From CAVQRC01 sp963715045 (GTDB taxonomy: Bacteria > Planctomycetota > Planctomycetia > Pirellulales > Lacipirellulaceae): a stretch of 64,000 bases of DNA. Below are positions 28,878 through 37,606 of the stretch, one piece after another. The position numbers and the translations under genes were made by a program. The stretch is taken from the NCBI GenBank assembly GCA_963715045.1, contig CAVQRC010000025.1, positions 1-64,000 on the forward strand, written 5' to 3'. Every line of letters starts with the position of its first letter. Position 1 is the first letter of the stretch. Below the pieces are notes generated by a model. It was given only the letters and a program-made list of their open reading frames with translations. It was not told where the DNA came from and ran no database searches.

Positions 28878-29436
28878 GCCTCGCCCACTCGCCCGTTCGC
28901 CATTCTGGCAGTCGAGTCGGCGAGGCCTCGGCGAGGCTCGTCGTCCAGCGGCTGCGACCGCGTTGCAGGACGACGCGCGGCGGCTCGATGGCAACCACTT
29001 CGACGCCATGGCGGGTTTCCCCCACGGCAATCGGCGACGTCACGCCATTGATCGCGAGCACGGCCCGACGTTTCCCGACGTTGACGAAACCCTTCAGCTC
29101 GATCGACTGCTCGTTCGTGCCAGACTGCTTCTCGATCGAACGCTGTCGGTTCGGAATCGCGAACAAGTCGACACGCTCGGGGAACGGCGGATCGAAGTCC
29201 GGCAGTACCTCCACGGCAGTGACTGGCGGCGAGGGCGGCGGATGATCGTTCGGACCAGCCACGTCCTGGGACGTGTCGGCCTGCGCGGCGGCGGACCCGG
29301 ACGGTCGCCCGGAGGATGAATCGACGCTGCCGAGATCGGGCGGGTCAGCCGCGGGCGGAGGATCCGTACCGCCACACCCAGACCACAAAACCGGCATCAC
29401 CAGACTGAGCATCACTGTGGAGAAAGTTCGCTTCAT
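28873..29436 (-). CDS. PilP/GspC-like lipoprotein of the secretion apparatus
   Basis: About 187 residues. It has a lipoprotein signal (VMLSLVMPVLWSGC, lipobox ending at Cys), a Pro/Ser-rich linker, and a small C-terminal beta domain: IELKGFVNVGKRRAVLAI, then TSPIAVGETRHGVEVVAIEP and a strand VVLQRG. That domain is the HR/PilP type that links the inner-membrane platform to the secretin. It is the last gene of the cluster and follows the secretin on the same strand by about 90 bases. A second, diverged paralogue lies at 57084-57767. The role is by position and domain; PilP and GspC are not separable here. Confidence 0.7.
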   Translation of the reverse strand: MKRTFSTVMLSLVMPVLWSGCGGTDPPPAADPPDLGSVDSSSGRPSGSAAAQADTSQDVAGPNDHPPPSPPVTAVEVLPDFDPPFPERVDLFAIPNRQRSIEKQSGTNEQSIELKGFVNVGKRRAVLAINGVTSPIAVGETRHGVEVVAIEPPRVVLQRGRSRWTTSLAEASPTRLPEWRTGEWARQ

Positions 29437-29526
29437 GGACATACACCGACGCAAGCGTAGCCCATAGACGGCACGTTCGGGGGCGGAAATGAGCCGTCGG
29501 ATTGCCCGGTAACGGCCGCCGAGAGG

Positions 29527-31474
29527 TCACTTCGGTTCCGCCCGATAGCGGTTGTGATAGGGGATGCGGAGATTGGCCGGCGGTCCCTCGGGTACGTACA
29601 GAATCGAAGCCTTCTCCGCGACCCGCTCCGTCGGGGCGACCGGTTCAACGGGTGGCAACCGGCGGACCGTGTGAACGGCTTCGGATCGACGCCAGGTCGA
29701 GGACGGGGCCTGCTCCCTCATCTGCCGCCGACGGGATCGCTTCGGTGGGACCGACGTCGGGCAGGCGTTCCGGCCCCGGTTCGATCATTTCAGATGGGAG
29801 GGATCCTTCGCAGAACGGTGCGGGAGCCCCTTCGGCAACCGGGATCTGGTTCAGGCGGGTGAGCGTCGTCTCAGCCGCCGCCATCTGCCGCGGCTTGGGA
29901 GCATTGTCGTAGCCGACGATTTCGGGCATCACGAACACGAGCAGTTCACTCTCGCGGACCGCCGTGTCGCGTGACCGAAACAGGTTGCCGACCAGCCAGG
30001 CGTCCTTGAGGGCGGGAATGCCGTTGAACGCGCCGGTGTCGGTACGCTGCCGAAGACCGCCAATGACGATCGTTTGTCGATCGGCGACCCGGACTGAGGT
30101 CGACGCCGTACGCCGGTCGATGATGGGTTGGCTGTCTTCGGGCGTGAAACCGGTGAGCCGGCTGAACTCCGGCTGGATCGTCATCGCGATCGTGCCGTCG
30201 GGCGAAATGCGGGGGACGACCTTGAGCTTGATTCCGGCCTCGCGAAAGGCGGTGGTCCCGATCTGTCCGCCTTCGGCCGTTTGCGTCAATTGTTGAAACG
30301 GGATCTCCGCGACGCTTTCCCAGGAGGCTTCTTCGCCGTCAAGTACCGTGACGTTGGGGTCGGCGAGCAGGCGAGCGTCGTTGGCTGTCTGGAGGGCCTC
30401 GATCACGGACGTGATGTCGAATTTTCGGCTGAGACTCATGAGGGTCATGGCCGAGCCGGCCGCCGAGGCCTGGAACGGCACCTGGGTGATCGAGTCGAGG
30501 CTGAATACGGTCTGCGGTTCGCCGGAGGAATTGAGGCGTCCCTTGACGGCGTGGTTCCAGTTGAAGCCGAGAACTTCGAGATCCTCAAGGCTGATGTCGT
30601 AGATGTAGGCGTGGATGCGGACCTGGGGCCGGGGCACATCGATCTGGGCGAGCACTTCGCGGGCCGCCTGGAGGTGAATCGGATAATCAACCACGACGAT
30701 TCGCCGTTCATTTTCCATGACGGCCAATCGTCCCTCCTTGCTGAGGATCGATTCGAGCGGACCCTGGGCACTGCCGGCCGGAATGTAGTGGGGGGCCAGA
30801 TAGGCGACCTGCAATCCGGCTTGCTGTTGCTGGACCACTTCGGGGGGCGGGCGGAGACTGGCGGCCGCCCGATCGATCGCGGTGGCAAAGTTGCGGATCA
30901 TCTGCACGCGATCGGGAAAATCGAGCACGAACAGACTGCTGGCCGACTCGAGCCCGCGGATCTGGCCCTGCGGTGAGCTCAGCAGCTTGGCACCTTCGAG
31001 CACTTCGCTGATCTTGGCTGCCTGAACCACGATCGTGGCCGACTCGAAGAGCGGATTGACTTTACCGAGGGCCTCGAGCTTCATGACGACCAGGCTGTCG
31101 CCCACGGGTCGGTAGCTGAAGCCGTTGGAGAGCAGGATCGCGTCGAGGATTTCGTGCAGCGGAGCATCCTGAAACACGCCGTTGACCTGCCCCTGCACGC
31201 CTTCGCCGATGACGATGTTGAGGCCCCACTGTTCGCTGATCGTGAACAAGGCACCCGGCAGCGTGGTATCGCGAAGCGTGAGGTCGCCCGGTTTCTGGAG
31301 GGCGGTCAACAGTGCAGGGCTCAGCCGCCCGGCGGCCCCGCCCTGGCCGCTCTGGGCATGCAGGTCCACCGTGGCGCATGCCAAGGCAGCCCAGACCAAC
31401 AGGCCTGGACACAGCCTGCCCCAGGCGGAGACCGCCCGGGTCGTGTGCCCCGTGTGGTTGTGCATCTGCCCCAT
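29527..31474 (-). CDS. Secretin (GspD/PilQ type), one frameshift near the end
   Basis: About 649 residues. After a signal region (LLVWAALACATVDLHAQ) come an STN/N0-like domain (TLRDTTLPGALFTISEQWG, then GLNIVIGEGVQGQVNGVF), N-domain repeats, and the secretin pore: VRIHAYIYDISLEDLEVLGF, then LLADPNVTVLDGEEASW, IKLKVVPRISPDGTIAM and VADRQTIVIGGLRQR. This is the outer-membrane channel of a type II secretion or type IV pilus-like machine. Near 29720 one extra G in GAGGGAG ends the frame early at 29645; removing it continues to a Pro-rich tail ending RYRAEPK at 29527. The gene follows pilO by 100 bases. Confidence 0.92.
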
Positions 31475-31578
31475 CGCCTTCCGTGGCGTTCGTCTCTGAC
31501 TTCCTGCCGCCGTATCTGGCAGGAGTCAGGTTTCGCGACGAAGTTTCGAATTCCCTGTACCAGTTTCCTTATCGCGGA

Positions 31579-32205
31579 TCAGGCTGCTTCTATCGCCTGG
31601 TTCTCGAAATCGAAGAACCAGATTTCGAGGTCCAGCATCACGGTGTTGCGGTTGCGTCCCTCCGGTTTCAATTCCAGCGTCCTGGCGTGGCTGAGCATTC
31701 TCTGTTCACGCATCTGCTGCAGCAACGACTGCAGGCTGGTCATCGAACCGCTGACCGAGAGCGTCACCATCTGCCGCCTCAGGAGCAGTCCCGTTTGCTG
31801 GTTGTTGGATTTGTCGTGGCGATCCAGGAGAGGATCGTCCTGCTCGCGCCAGGGGCGGGTCTGCACCGGCGCGACCGACGCGCGGCGAAGCTGGCATCCC
31901 GCCTTGTGCACCATTTCGACGAGTTGACTGCGATACTCGTTGACGTTCTCCGGGGAAACCGTCCGCGCCGTGTACCGGGTCAAACTGACGGTTTCGGCAG
32001 CAACTCGGGCCTCGAGTTGCTCGATGTCATCCGCGATCGCCGTGACCTGGGCCAATTCGGCGGTCAATTCGCGTTCTCTTTCCTGTTCGTCAAAATAGAC
32101 ATCGGCCAGGGGCACGAGCAGAGCGAGTGCTATAGCGAAAGTTACGGATGTAACGATTAGCCACCGGCGATGGTGCTGCAACAGCGGTTGGACGAGTTCA
32201 ATCAC
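31579..32205 (-). CDS. PilO/GspM-like inner-membrane protein
   Basis: About 208 residues starting at the GTG at 32205, which has AAGGAGG eight bases upstream and overlaps the upstream stop (GTGATTGA). One N-terminal helix (WLIVTSVTFAIALALLVPL) is followed by a coiled-coil (ERERELTAELAQVTAIADD, IEQLEARVAA) and a small ferredoxin-like domain (MVTLSVSGSMTSLQSLLQQM with a strand NTVMLDLEIWFFDFE). That is the plan of PilO and GspM, which join PilN/GspL in the inner-membrane assembly platform. Coupled to the PilM-PilN gene. Confidence 0.8.
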   Translation of the reverse strand: MIELVQPLLQHHRRWLIVTSVTFAIALALLVPLADVYFDEQERERELTAELAQVTAIADDIEQLEARVAAETVSLTRYTARTVSPENVNEYRSQLVEMVHKAGCQLRRASVAPVQTRPWREQDDPLLDRHDKSNNQQTGLLLRRQMVTLSVSGSMTSLQSLLQQMREQRMLSHARTLELKPEGRNRNTVMLDLEIWFFDFENQAIEAA

Positions 32206-33784
32206 CGAGGGCCTCCTTACTTGCCTGACCGCCAAGGTTTGCCAACGTCATGGCCAGGTCGAAGCCGGTCGCCGGACCGGCCGTGGAACGGATGGCGTTG
32301 GTCGCCCGCAGCGTAACGCTCTCGAAACCGGGTACTTTTTCCAGCCAGTGGACGAACTCGTAGACGCCCGTGTCGCCGAAACCGGCCCCGGACAACGAGA
32401 CGAGGTTCCCGTCCTTGACGGCCAGTCGTTCGAGCCAGACGTCTTCCGGCAGACACTTGGCAACGACCGCGAGGAACCCGTCCCAGTTTCGCCGGGGCAG
32501 TCGGGCTTCAAGCTCGCGGTAGCCGGCCAGCAGCCGCGTGGTCTGCTCGGAGACAAGCATGAGTTTACGAGCCTGCGCTCGGACGGGAGCGAGCAGTTGG
32601 ATCTCGGCCTGAAGTGCATCGTTCTGGCGGGTCGCAACGCGATTCATGACGACCCCGGCGGCGGCCACGAGCAGGGTCGCCGCAAACGGGAGCAGGGCCT
32701 TGAGAAGGAAGTTCCCGGCCGGCTGCTGGGTGTGGGCGATGACGTCCTCCAGGAGGTTGGGCGTATCGACCTCCTGTTCATTCTGGGCCGCCAACGCAGC
32801 GCCGAGGACGGCCATCGAGTCGGTACCGGGGTTGCCGCCGGTGAATTCCCACGGCGCATCGATTAATTCAGGTTCGAGCAGTGACGCGACGAGTTCCGTT
32901 TTTTGCTCAAATGCCCGCAAAGCGCGGACTGCATTCTCGCTGTGGCCGCAGATCACGACCCGGCGAAGCGGCTGCCGGGCAAAGGCATAGTTGCGATCGC
33001 AGAACCGCTGCAAGCGACTCAGATTGAGTACCACCAGGTCGGCCAGGGACTCGGCCGATCCGATCGAATTGGGTCGATAGTCGAGCAGCAGCCGACCGTC
33101 GCGACAAATGCCGAGTTCAGCCATTTCCTTGTCGAAGTGAATGACGATCGTGGGATCTTTCGCCATTCCCCGCACACCTGGCAGTACGCGGCTCAACGAG
33201 ACCAGCGACGGTTCGATGAATTCCAGATGCACACCGAGATCGTGGGCAATTCGTACAACGGCATCGAGCGTCTTCTGGTTCGTAACTGCCAGTAGGGCAT
33301 GCTGGTGGCGGGCATCCATCGCGGTCACGCTACCGGCAAGCGCCTTGTGACCGGGACCGAGCGAGAGGTACATCTGGCTGCGTTCTTCGAGCTGCGTGAG
33401 TTCGCGGCGGACGTGGTCGATCGTGCCGGCGAGGACGCGGGTAACACAGTGGCGGCCTCCGAGGGCGATTCGCATGGTCGCCCCGGTGAGGTGTTCTTCG
33501 CGTACGAGCTGGGCGAACGCATCCTGCAGCTCCTGGCGACCCGTCTTTGAATGGATCGTCGAGGCCGTCTTCCGCCACTTGAGCATGCGGGTAAAGACGG
33601 ATCTGGGCTCTCCCCGTTCGCCGCGGGCAACCAGCGCGACGTACAGATTGCGGTCGCAGATCTCGACGGCCGCCAGCCGCGTTTCGGACGACCTCCGACG
33701 GTCGCTGCGGTTCCGACGATCGGGTCCGTTCCGCCGCGGCTCGTCGCTTCGCAATTCAGCCATTGCCTGCCCCCTTTCGCTCAT
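32198..33784 (-). CDS. PilM-PilN fusion (GspL-like) platform protein
   Basis: About 528 residues. Residues 1-360 form an actin-like ATPase fold of the PilM type (RLAAVEICDRNLYVALVA at the front, then PTIVIHFDKEMAELGICRD and RVVICGHSENAV). A membrane helix follows (LLPFAATLLVAAAGVVMN, near 365-385), then a PilN/Tsp-type domain with a coiled-coil (LQAEIQLLAPVRAQARKL) and an end domain (VWLERLAVKDGNLVSLSGAG). PilM and PilN are separate in type IV pili, and joined in GspL, so this gene resembles the type II form. The N-terminus is rich in Arg (RRNGPDRRNRSDRRR). It is followed, with overlap, by PilO. Confidence 0.82.
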   Translation of the reverse strand: MSERGQAMAELRSDEPRRNGPDRRNRSDRRRSSETRLAAVEICDRNLYVALVARGERGEPRSVFTRMLKWRKTASTIHSKTGRQELQDAFAQLVREEHLTGATMRIALGGRHCVTRVLAGTIDHVRRELTQLEERSQMYLSLGPGHKALAGSVTAMDARHQHALLAVTNQKTLDAVVRIAHDLGVHLEFIEPSLVSLSRVLPGVRGMAKDPTIVIHFDKEMAELGICRDGRLLLDYRPNSIGSAESLADLVVLNLSRLQRFCDRNYAFARQPLRRVVICGHSENAVRALRAFEQKTELVASLLEPELIDAPWEFTGGNPGTDSMAVLGAALAAQNEQEVDTPNLLEDVIAHTQQPAGNFLLKALLPFAATLLVAAAGVVMNRVATRQNDALQAEIQLLAPVRAQARKLMLVSEQTTRLLAGYRELEARLPRRNWDGFLAVVAKCLPEDVWLERLAVKDGNLVSLSGAGFGDTGVYEFVHWLEKVPGFESVTLRATNAIRSTAGPATGFDLAMTLANLGGQASKEALGD

Positions 33785-33830
33785 GAGTATGCGTCGATCG
33801 GCATACGGAAGTCATGCCAGTGCTGCGTCC

Positions 33831-34157
33831 TCAGTCATTCATCTGCACCAGGGTGGCACGAACCGTCCGCCGCACATCACCCGACACGCCGACTCCCGTA
33901 ATGAGCACCGTGTTGCCCGTCCCATCGATGGCGGTCGCCTGGTAGGTGTCGCTGGCCGGGAACGCACCGTCGACGACGATCCCCCGCCAGCCGACGTTGG
34001 CCTCGAGTTCCGCCGCCGCGTGGTGGACCGCCGCATTGGCGAGGTACAGTGCCCGCTCGTAGTCGACCACGTTGCGGTGGGCTGACCATTGGAGCGTCTC
34101 GCTGTCAAACATATTGGTGAGCATCACGCTGACGAACAGCAAAACGAACAGGCACAC
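33831..34157 (-). CDS. GspK/PilX-like minor pseudopilin fragment, start uncertain
   Basis: At least 108 residues beginning in a hydrophobic helix (VCLFVLLFVSVMLTNMFDSE), then YERALYLANAAVHHAAAELE, the signature of PilX/GspK-type proteins in which a helical stretch follows the pilin helix. In-frame sequence upstream (RRGSPGAALLVCLF) includes a prepilin-like leader, but an in-frame stop precedes it and no ATG is available; an AGGAGG lies at about 34200. A lost base may hide the true start. GspK is normally 300 residues, so the globular domain is short. It lies between GspJ-like and PilM-PilN genes as expected. Confidence 0.6.
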   Translation of the reverse strand: MCLFVLLFVSVMLTNMFDSETLQWSAHRNVVDYERALYLANAAVHHAAAELEANVGWRGIVVDGAFPASDTYQATAIDGTGNTVLITGVGVSGDVRRTVRATLVQMND

Positions 34158-34228
34158 CAGCAGCGCCGCGCCGGGCGACCCGCGGCGGATCCGTTTCGGC
34201 GTCCCCTCCTACCCCATAGTTGGCACAT

Positions 34229-34747
34229 CTACCAGGCCCTCAGCCACCCTCGGCTCGTTACCGTGCGTCGCTCTCCTGTACCCCTCGGCAATTCGACCAC
34301 GGCGCTGCAGACCACCAACTGAGTGTCCGCGGGATCCGCCGTCGGCGTTACGCCATCTGCCTCGTAGCCGGTGAACGACAGCTCGATGATCGTCTCGGCC
34401 AGCCAGTCACTGGCGACGCCGACGCCGAAATTCACGCGGTCGTTCGTCGCGTCGTGCGTCCAGACGAGCGTCTCACCCGAGGGCATCAGCACGCGAAGGG
34501 TTCCCGAGAGATCGCCGGGCGGCGAAATCGCGAGCACCTGCTCTGCCTGGCGGAGGTGCCGGACGACGTGCCGGACTGCCGCCTGGGCATTCTCGATGCG
34601 GGCCGAGTCCTGCTCGTAGGCGATCCAGGCGGCGTTACTGGTGCGGACGAGGACGACAACGGCCGTCATCACGGTGGTCAGGATCGCGGTCGCAGCGATG
34701 AGCTCCAGCAGGCTGACTCCGCGGCGGATGTGGCTAGGAAGCTTCAT
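34229..34747 (-). CDS. GspJ/PilW-like minor pseudopilin
   Basis: About 172 residues. The prepilin signal is IRRGVSLLELIAATAILTTV: a basic leader, Gly before the cleavage site and the Glu at +5, which GspO/PilD would cut and methylate. The remainder (ARIENAQAAVRHVVRHLRQA, then LSGTLRVLMPSGETLVW, TIIELSFTGYEADGV) fits the GspJ class with its extended beta domain. It overlaps the upstream pseudopilin by 14 bases. It caps or starts the pseudopilus in type II systems. Confidence 0.8.
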   Translation of the reverse strand: MKLPSHIRRGVSLLELIAATAILTTVMTAVVVLVRTSNAAWIAYEQDSARIENAQAAVRHVVRHLRQAEQVLAISPPGDLSGTLRVLMPSGETLVWTHDATNDRVNFGVGVASDWLAETIIELSFTGYEADGVTPTADPADTQLVVCSAVVELPRGTGERRTVTSRGWLRAW

Positions 34748-35189
34748 TTTCGTAGGTCGCCAGGCGAGCGATTCTGCTGCGGAAGTTGATCTTTGGCTCG
34801 TCCGTGCCGAGGGCGTTGTTTCGATCTTCGTCGTCGTACACGATCACGGCGATATCCATCAGGCGGGCCGGGATGCCGCCTTGGGCTGGTGAATCGGAGC
34901 GGGTGAGCTGGTACCTCAGGTGAGGGTAGCCGCGGGCGGCGAAGTCACCCGAGTCGCTGCCGTTGAGCCATGCGGCGGCGGCAACGGCCAATTGTTCTTC
35001 GAGCTTATCGACACCCAACGAGGCCATGGCGTTGCGGCGATCGATTCGAATGCTCATGTCCATGCCATCGCGAAACAGGGCGAGGGCGGGGACGAGGGCA
35101 ATCGAGGTGATCGCAGTCGCCATGATCAACTCGAGTAGCGTGTGGGCCGGCCGGGCATTTCTACGCGGGCCGCTGACGTGGCACGGCAT
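34734..35189 (-). CDS. GspI/PilV-like minor pseudopilin
   Basis: About 151 residues from the ATG at 35189. The prepilin signal is RRNARPAHTLLELIMATAI with His-Thr in place of the usual Gly-Phe and the conserved Glu present; then LVPALALFRDGMDMSIRID and a globular part with YPHLRYQLTRSDSPAQG. The reading frame continues upstream through the 267-bp repeat array, so much longer predictions are artefacts; the ATG used here is the first that follows the array. It overlaps the GspJ-like gene. Confidence 0.8.
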   Translation of the reverse strand: MPCHVSGPRRNARPAHTLLELIMATAITSIALVPALALFRDGMDMSIRIDRRNAMASLGVDKLEEQLAVAAAAWLNGSDSGDFAARGYPHLRYQLTRSDSPAQGGIPARLMDIAVIVYDDEDRNNALGTDEPKINFRSRIARLATYENEAS

Positions 35190-35262
35190 CGGAGCTGTTA
35201 CCTCGGGAACGAGCGCAAGTGTCGCTAAAAGCGTAGCTCGAGGTGGGTCCCAAGCCCGGCCA

Positions 35263-36597
35263 AAGCCCGGCTTTTTCCGCGGTTTGCCCGCTCTGAACCC
35301 ACACGCGAAAAGCCGGGCTTCTTCGCGCGGCCACGGCCGGCTGGCGTACCAACCGCCCGAACACCCAATTTGCCTGCCTGAGGACGCTCCCACCGCCGTG
35401 GCTGAAAGGCACGCAAGAAAATCCCGGCATTCTGGTGCTGCAGAACGAGACCGCAACGATTGCTGCCACTGGCGGTCGTCATCACCACCCGGGCCGCCGG
35501 TCCCAAATGCCGGGCTTTGGCATGCCACGAAGCCCGGCTTTTTCCGCGGTTTGCCCGCTCTGAACCCACACGCGAAAAGCCGGGCTTCTTCGCGCGGCCA
35601 CGGCCGACTGGCGTACCAACCGCCCGAACACCCAATTTGCCTGCCTGAGGACGCTCCCACCGCCGTGGCTGAAAGGCGCGCAAGAAAATCCCGGCATTCT
35701 GGTGCTGCAGAACGAGACCGCAACGATTGCTGCCACTGGCGGTCGTCATCACCACCCGGGCCGCAGGTCCCAAATGCCGGGCTTTGGCATGCCACGAAGC
35801 CCGGCTTTTTCCGCGGTTTGCCCGCTCTGAACCCACACGCGAAAAGCCGGGCTTCTTCGCGCGGCCACGGCCGACTGGCGTACCAACCGCCCGAACACCC
35901 AATTTGCCTGCCTGAGGACGCTCCCACCGCCGTGGCTGAAAGGCGCGCAACAAAATCCCGGCATTCTGATGCTGCATCACGAGACCGCAACGATTGCTGC
36001 CACTGGCGGTCGTCATCACCACCCGGGCCGCAGGTCCCAAATGCCGGGCTTTGGCATGCCACGAAGCCCGGCTTTTTCCGCGGTTTGCCCGCTCTGAACC
36101 CACACGCGAAAAGCCGGGCTTCTTCGCGCGGCCACGGCCGGCTGGCGTACCAACCGCCCGAACACCCAATTTGCCTGCCTGAGGACGCTCCCACCGCCGT
36201 GGCTGAAAGGCGCGCAAGAAAATCCCGGCATTCTGGTGCTGCAGAACGAGACCGCAACGATTGCTGCCACTGGCGGTCGTCATCACCACCCGGGCCGCCG
36301 GTCCCAAATGCCGGGCTTTGGCATGCCACGAAGCCCGGCTTTTTCCGCGGTTTGCCCGCTCTGAACCCACACGCGAAAAGCCGGGCTTCTTCGCGCGGCC
36401 ACGGCCGACTGGCGTACCAACCGCCCGAACACCCAATTTGCCTGCCTGAGGACGCTCCCACCGCCGTGGCTGAAAGGCGCGCAACAAAATCCCGGCATTC
36501 TGGTGCTGCAGAACGAGACCGCAACGATTGCTGCCACTGGCGGTCGTCATCACCACCCGGGCCGCCGGTCCCAAATGCCGGGCTTTGGCATGCCCTT
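35263..36597. repeat. Tandem array, five units of 267 bp
   Basis: Five near-identical units starting at 35263, 35530, 35797, 36064 and 36331, each beginning AAGCCCGGCTTTTTCCGCGG. Within a unit AAGCCCGGCTTTT and AAAAGCCGGGCTT are inverted copies about 32 bases apart, and ATGCCGGGCTTTGGCAT forms another hairpin. Only a handful of substitutions separate the copies (for example GGCCGGCTGG or GGCCGACTGG). It lies between the GspH-like and GspI-like genes and shares their strand only by chance. Because 267 is divisible by three, several frames are open on both strands; no start, codon bias or domain supports them as genes. Confidence 0.95.
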
Positions 36598-37070
36598 TAC
36601 AGTTCGTGCGATCGCACCCCGCCGGTGGCCGGATTCACTTCCACGATCCACTGACGATCGGGGCCGGCGACGGTGAGCGTGCAGGCCGCCTCGGCGGTGC
36701 CTTCGAAGTTGAATTCGCAGCGACTGTGGGAAACAGTCAGGACCACGTCCCGCGGAACGTTTCGCATGGTGTCCGTATCGATCGGGCCGCCCGCTGCCTG
36801 CCGACGCAACGTATAACCGGTGACTACACCGCCCGTGCTGTGAAATTCCAGAAAGTGATTGTCGCCGGTCGAGATCGATCGACGTTGGGCCTGCAGCAGG
36901 TCGAGCGACAAGTTGCTCGCCAGTCCCTGAGCGGCCGCGTTGCCGATCGCCCGATGCCCGAACCGCGTGACCGCAAGTGAGGCAAAGATGCCGATGATCG
37001 CCACGACGGCGGTCAGTTCCAGCAACGTCAATCCACCGCAGTCGCGACGTTTGGCGACACGGGACCACAT
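36597..37070 (-). CDS. GspH/FimT-like pseudopilin
   Basis: About 157 residues. Prepilin signal KRRDCGGLTLLELTAVVAII with Gly before the cut and Glu at +5; then LASNLSLDLLQAQRRSISTG, the GspH helix after which a beta domain follows (NHFLEFHSTGGVVTGYTLRR, VVLTVSHSRCEFNFEG). The two Cys near the end (SRCEF and EAACTL) could pair. It lies seven bases downstream of the GspG gene. The stop is at the very edge of the 267-bp repeat array, which then separates it from GspI. Confidence 0.82.
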   Translation of the reverse strand: MWSRVAKRRDCGGLTLLELTAVVAIIGIFASLAVTRFGHRAIGNAAAQGLASNLSLDLLQAQRRSISTGDNHFLEFHSTGGVVTGYTLRRQAAGGPIDTDTMRNVPRDVVLTVSHSRCEFNFEGTAEAACTLTVAGPDRQWIVEVNPATGGVRSHEL

Positions 37071-37077
37071 GACAGCG

Positions 37078-37410
37078 TCAGTTCACCCGATGGGTGGTCG
37101 GATTGAGCGTGTAGGGACTGTTGTCGGTCGGGTTCGTCGGCAGCCCGTCCGGGAAGTAGTCCGGATCGGTACCGATGTCCGAGAGGTTGTCGGCCGGCCA
37201 CGTGTTTTCGTTGATGTAGTATCGCTCCACGGCAGCGTTGATCGTGGCCTTGTTATGCTCATTGGCCTTCTGCTTGGCCAGATCGCTCGAAGTGGTAATG
37301 CGTGGGACGACAATCGCGGCGATGATTCCGAGAATCGTTACGACCGCCAGAAGTTCCAACAAAGAGAACGCGCGGCGCTTCGAATTGGAGCGGTACAATC
37401 GGTGGTTCAT
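37078..37410 (-). CDS. gspG: GspG-like major pseudopilin
   Basis: About 110 residues. Prepilin signal RRAFSLLELLAVVTILGIIA followed by AIVVPRITTSSDLAKQKAN; the C-terminal part NTWPADNLSDIGTDPDYFPD is the calcium-binding and beta region of GspG. Its end (GLPTNPTDNSPYTLNP) is much like that of the second GspG-type gene at 53095. As major pseudopilin it would make the piston of the type II machine. It is the first pseudopilin gene of this cluster, 196 bases after the adhesin stop. The order G-H-I-J-K-L-M-D matches type II clusters. Confidence 0.87.
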   Translation of the reverse strand: MNHRLYRSNSKRRAFSLLELLAVVTILGIIAAIVVPRITTSSDLAKQKANEHNKATINAAVERYYINENTWPADNLSDIGTDPDYFPDGLPTNPTDNSPYTLNPTTHRVN

Positions 37411-37606
37411 GGTCTGAATTCCTTCAGCGAGGGCAGCGACCAGTAGGGCAACGGTCGGTCGGGCAAACTAATCGCGGAAGGGGCTGTTCCGCCTCTTGGA
37501 AACGGTAGATCACAAAACGCATCGGCGATGGTGGTTCGAGAGTATCCATGAGGAAATTTCTGCCGCATGGCGCGGTTGGATCGGATTGTGCGGGCTGGTT
37601 CGCGTG

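Noticed and set aside
31154..32160. Plus-strand frames over the secretin and PilO genes
   Set aside because: Shadows; the minus strand has the secretin motifs.
34734..36574. Very long open frames (450-600 codons) on both strands across the 267-bp array
   Set aside because: They exist because the unit is a multiple of three and lacks stops in several frames; no start signal or domain, and the real pseudopilin begins at 35189.
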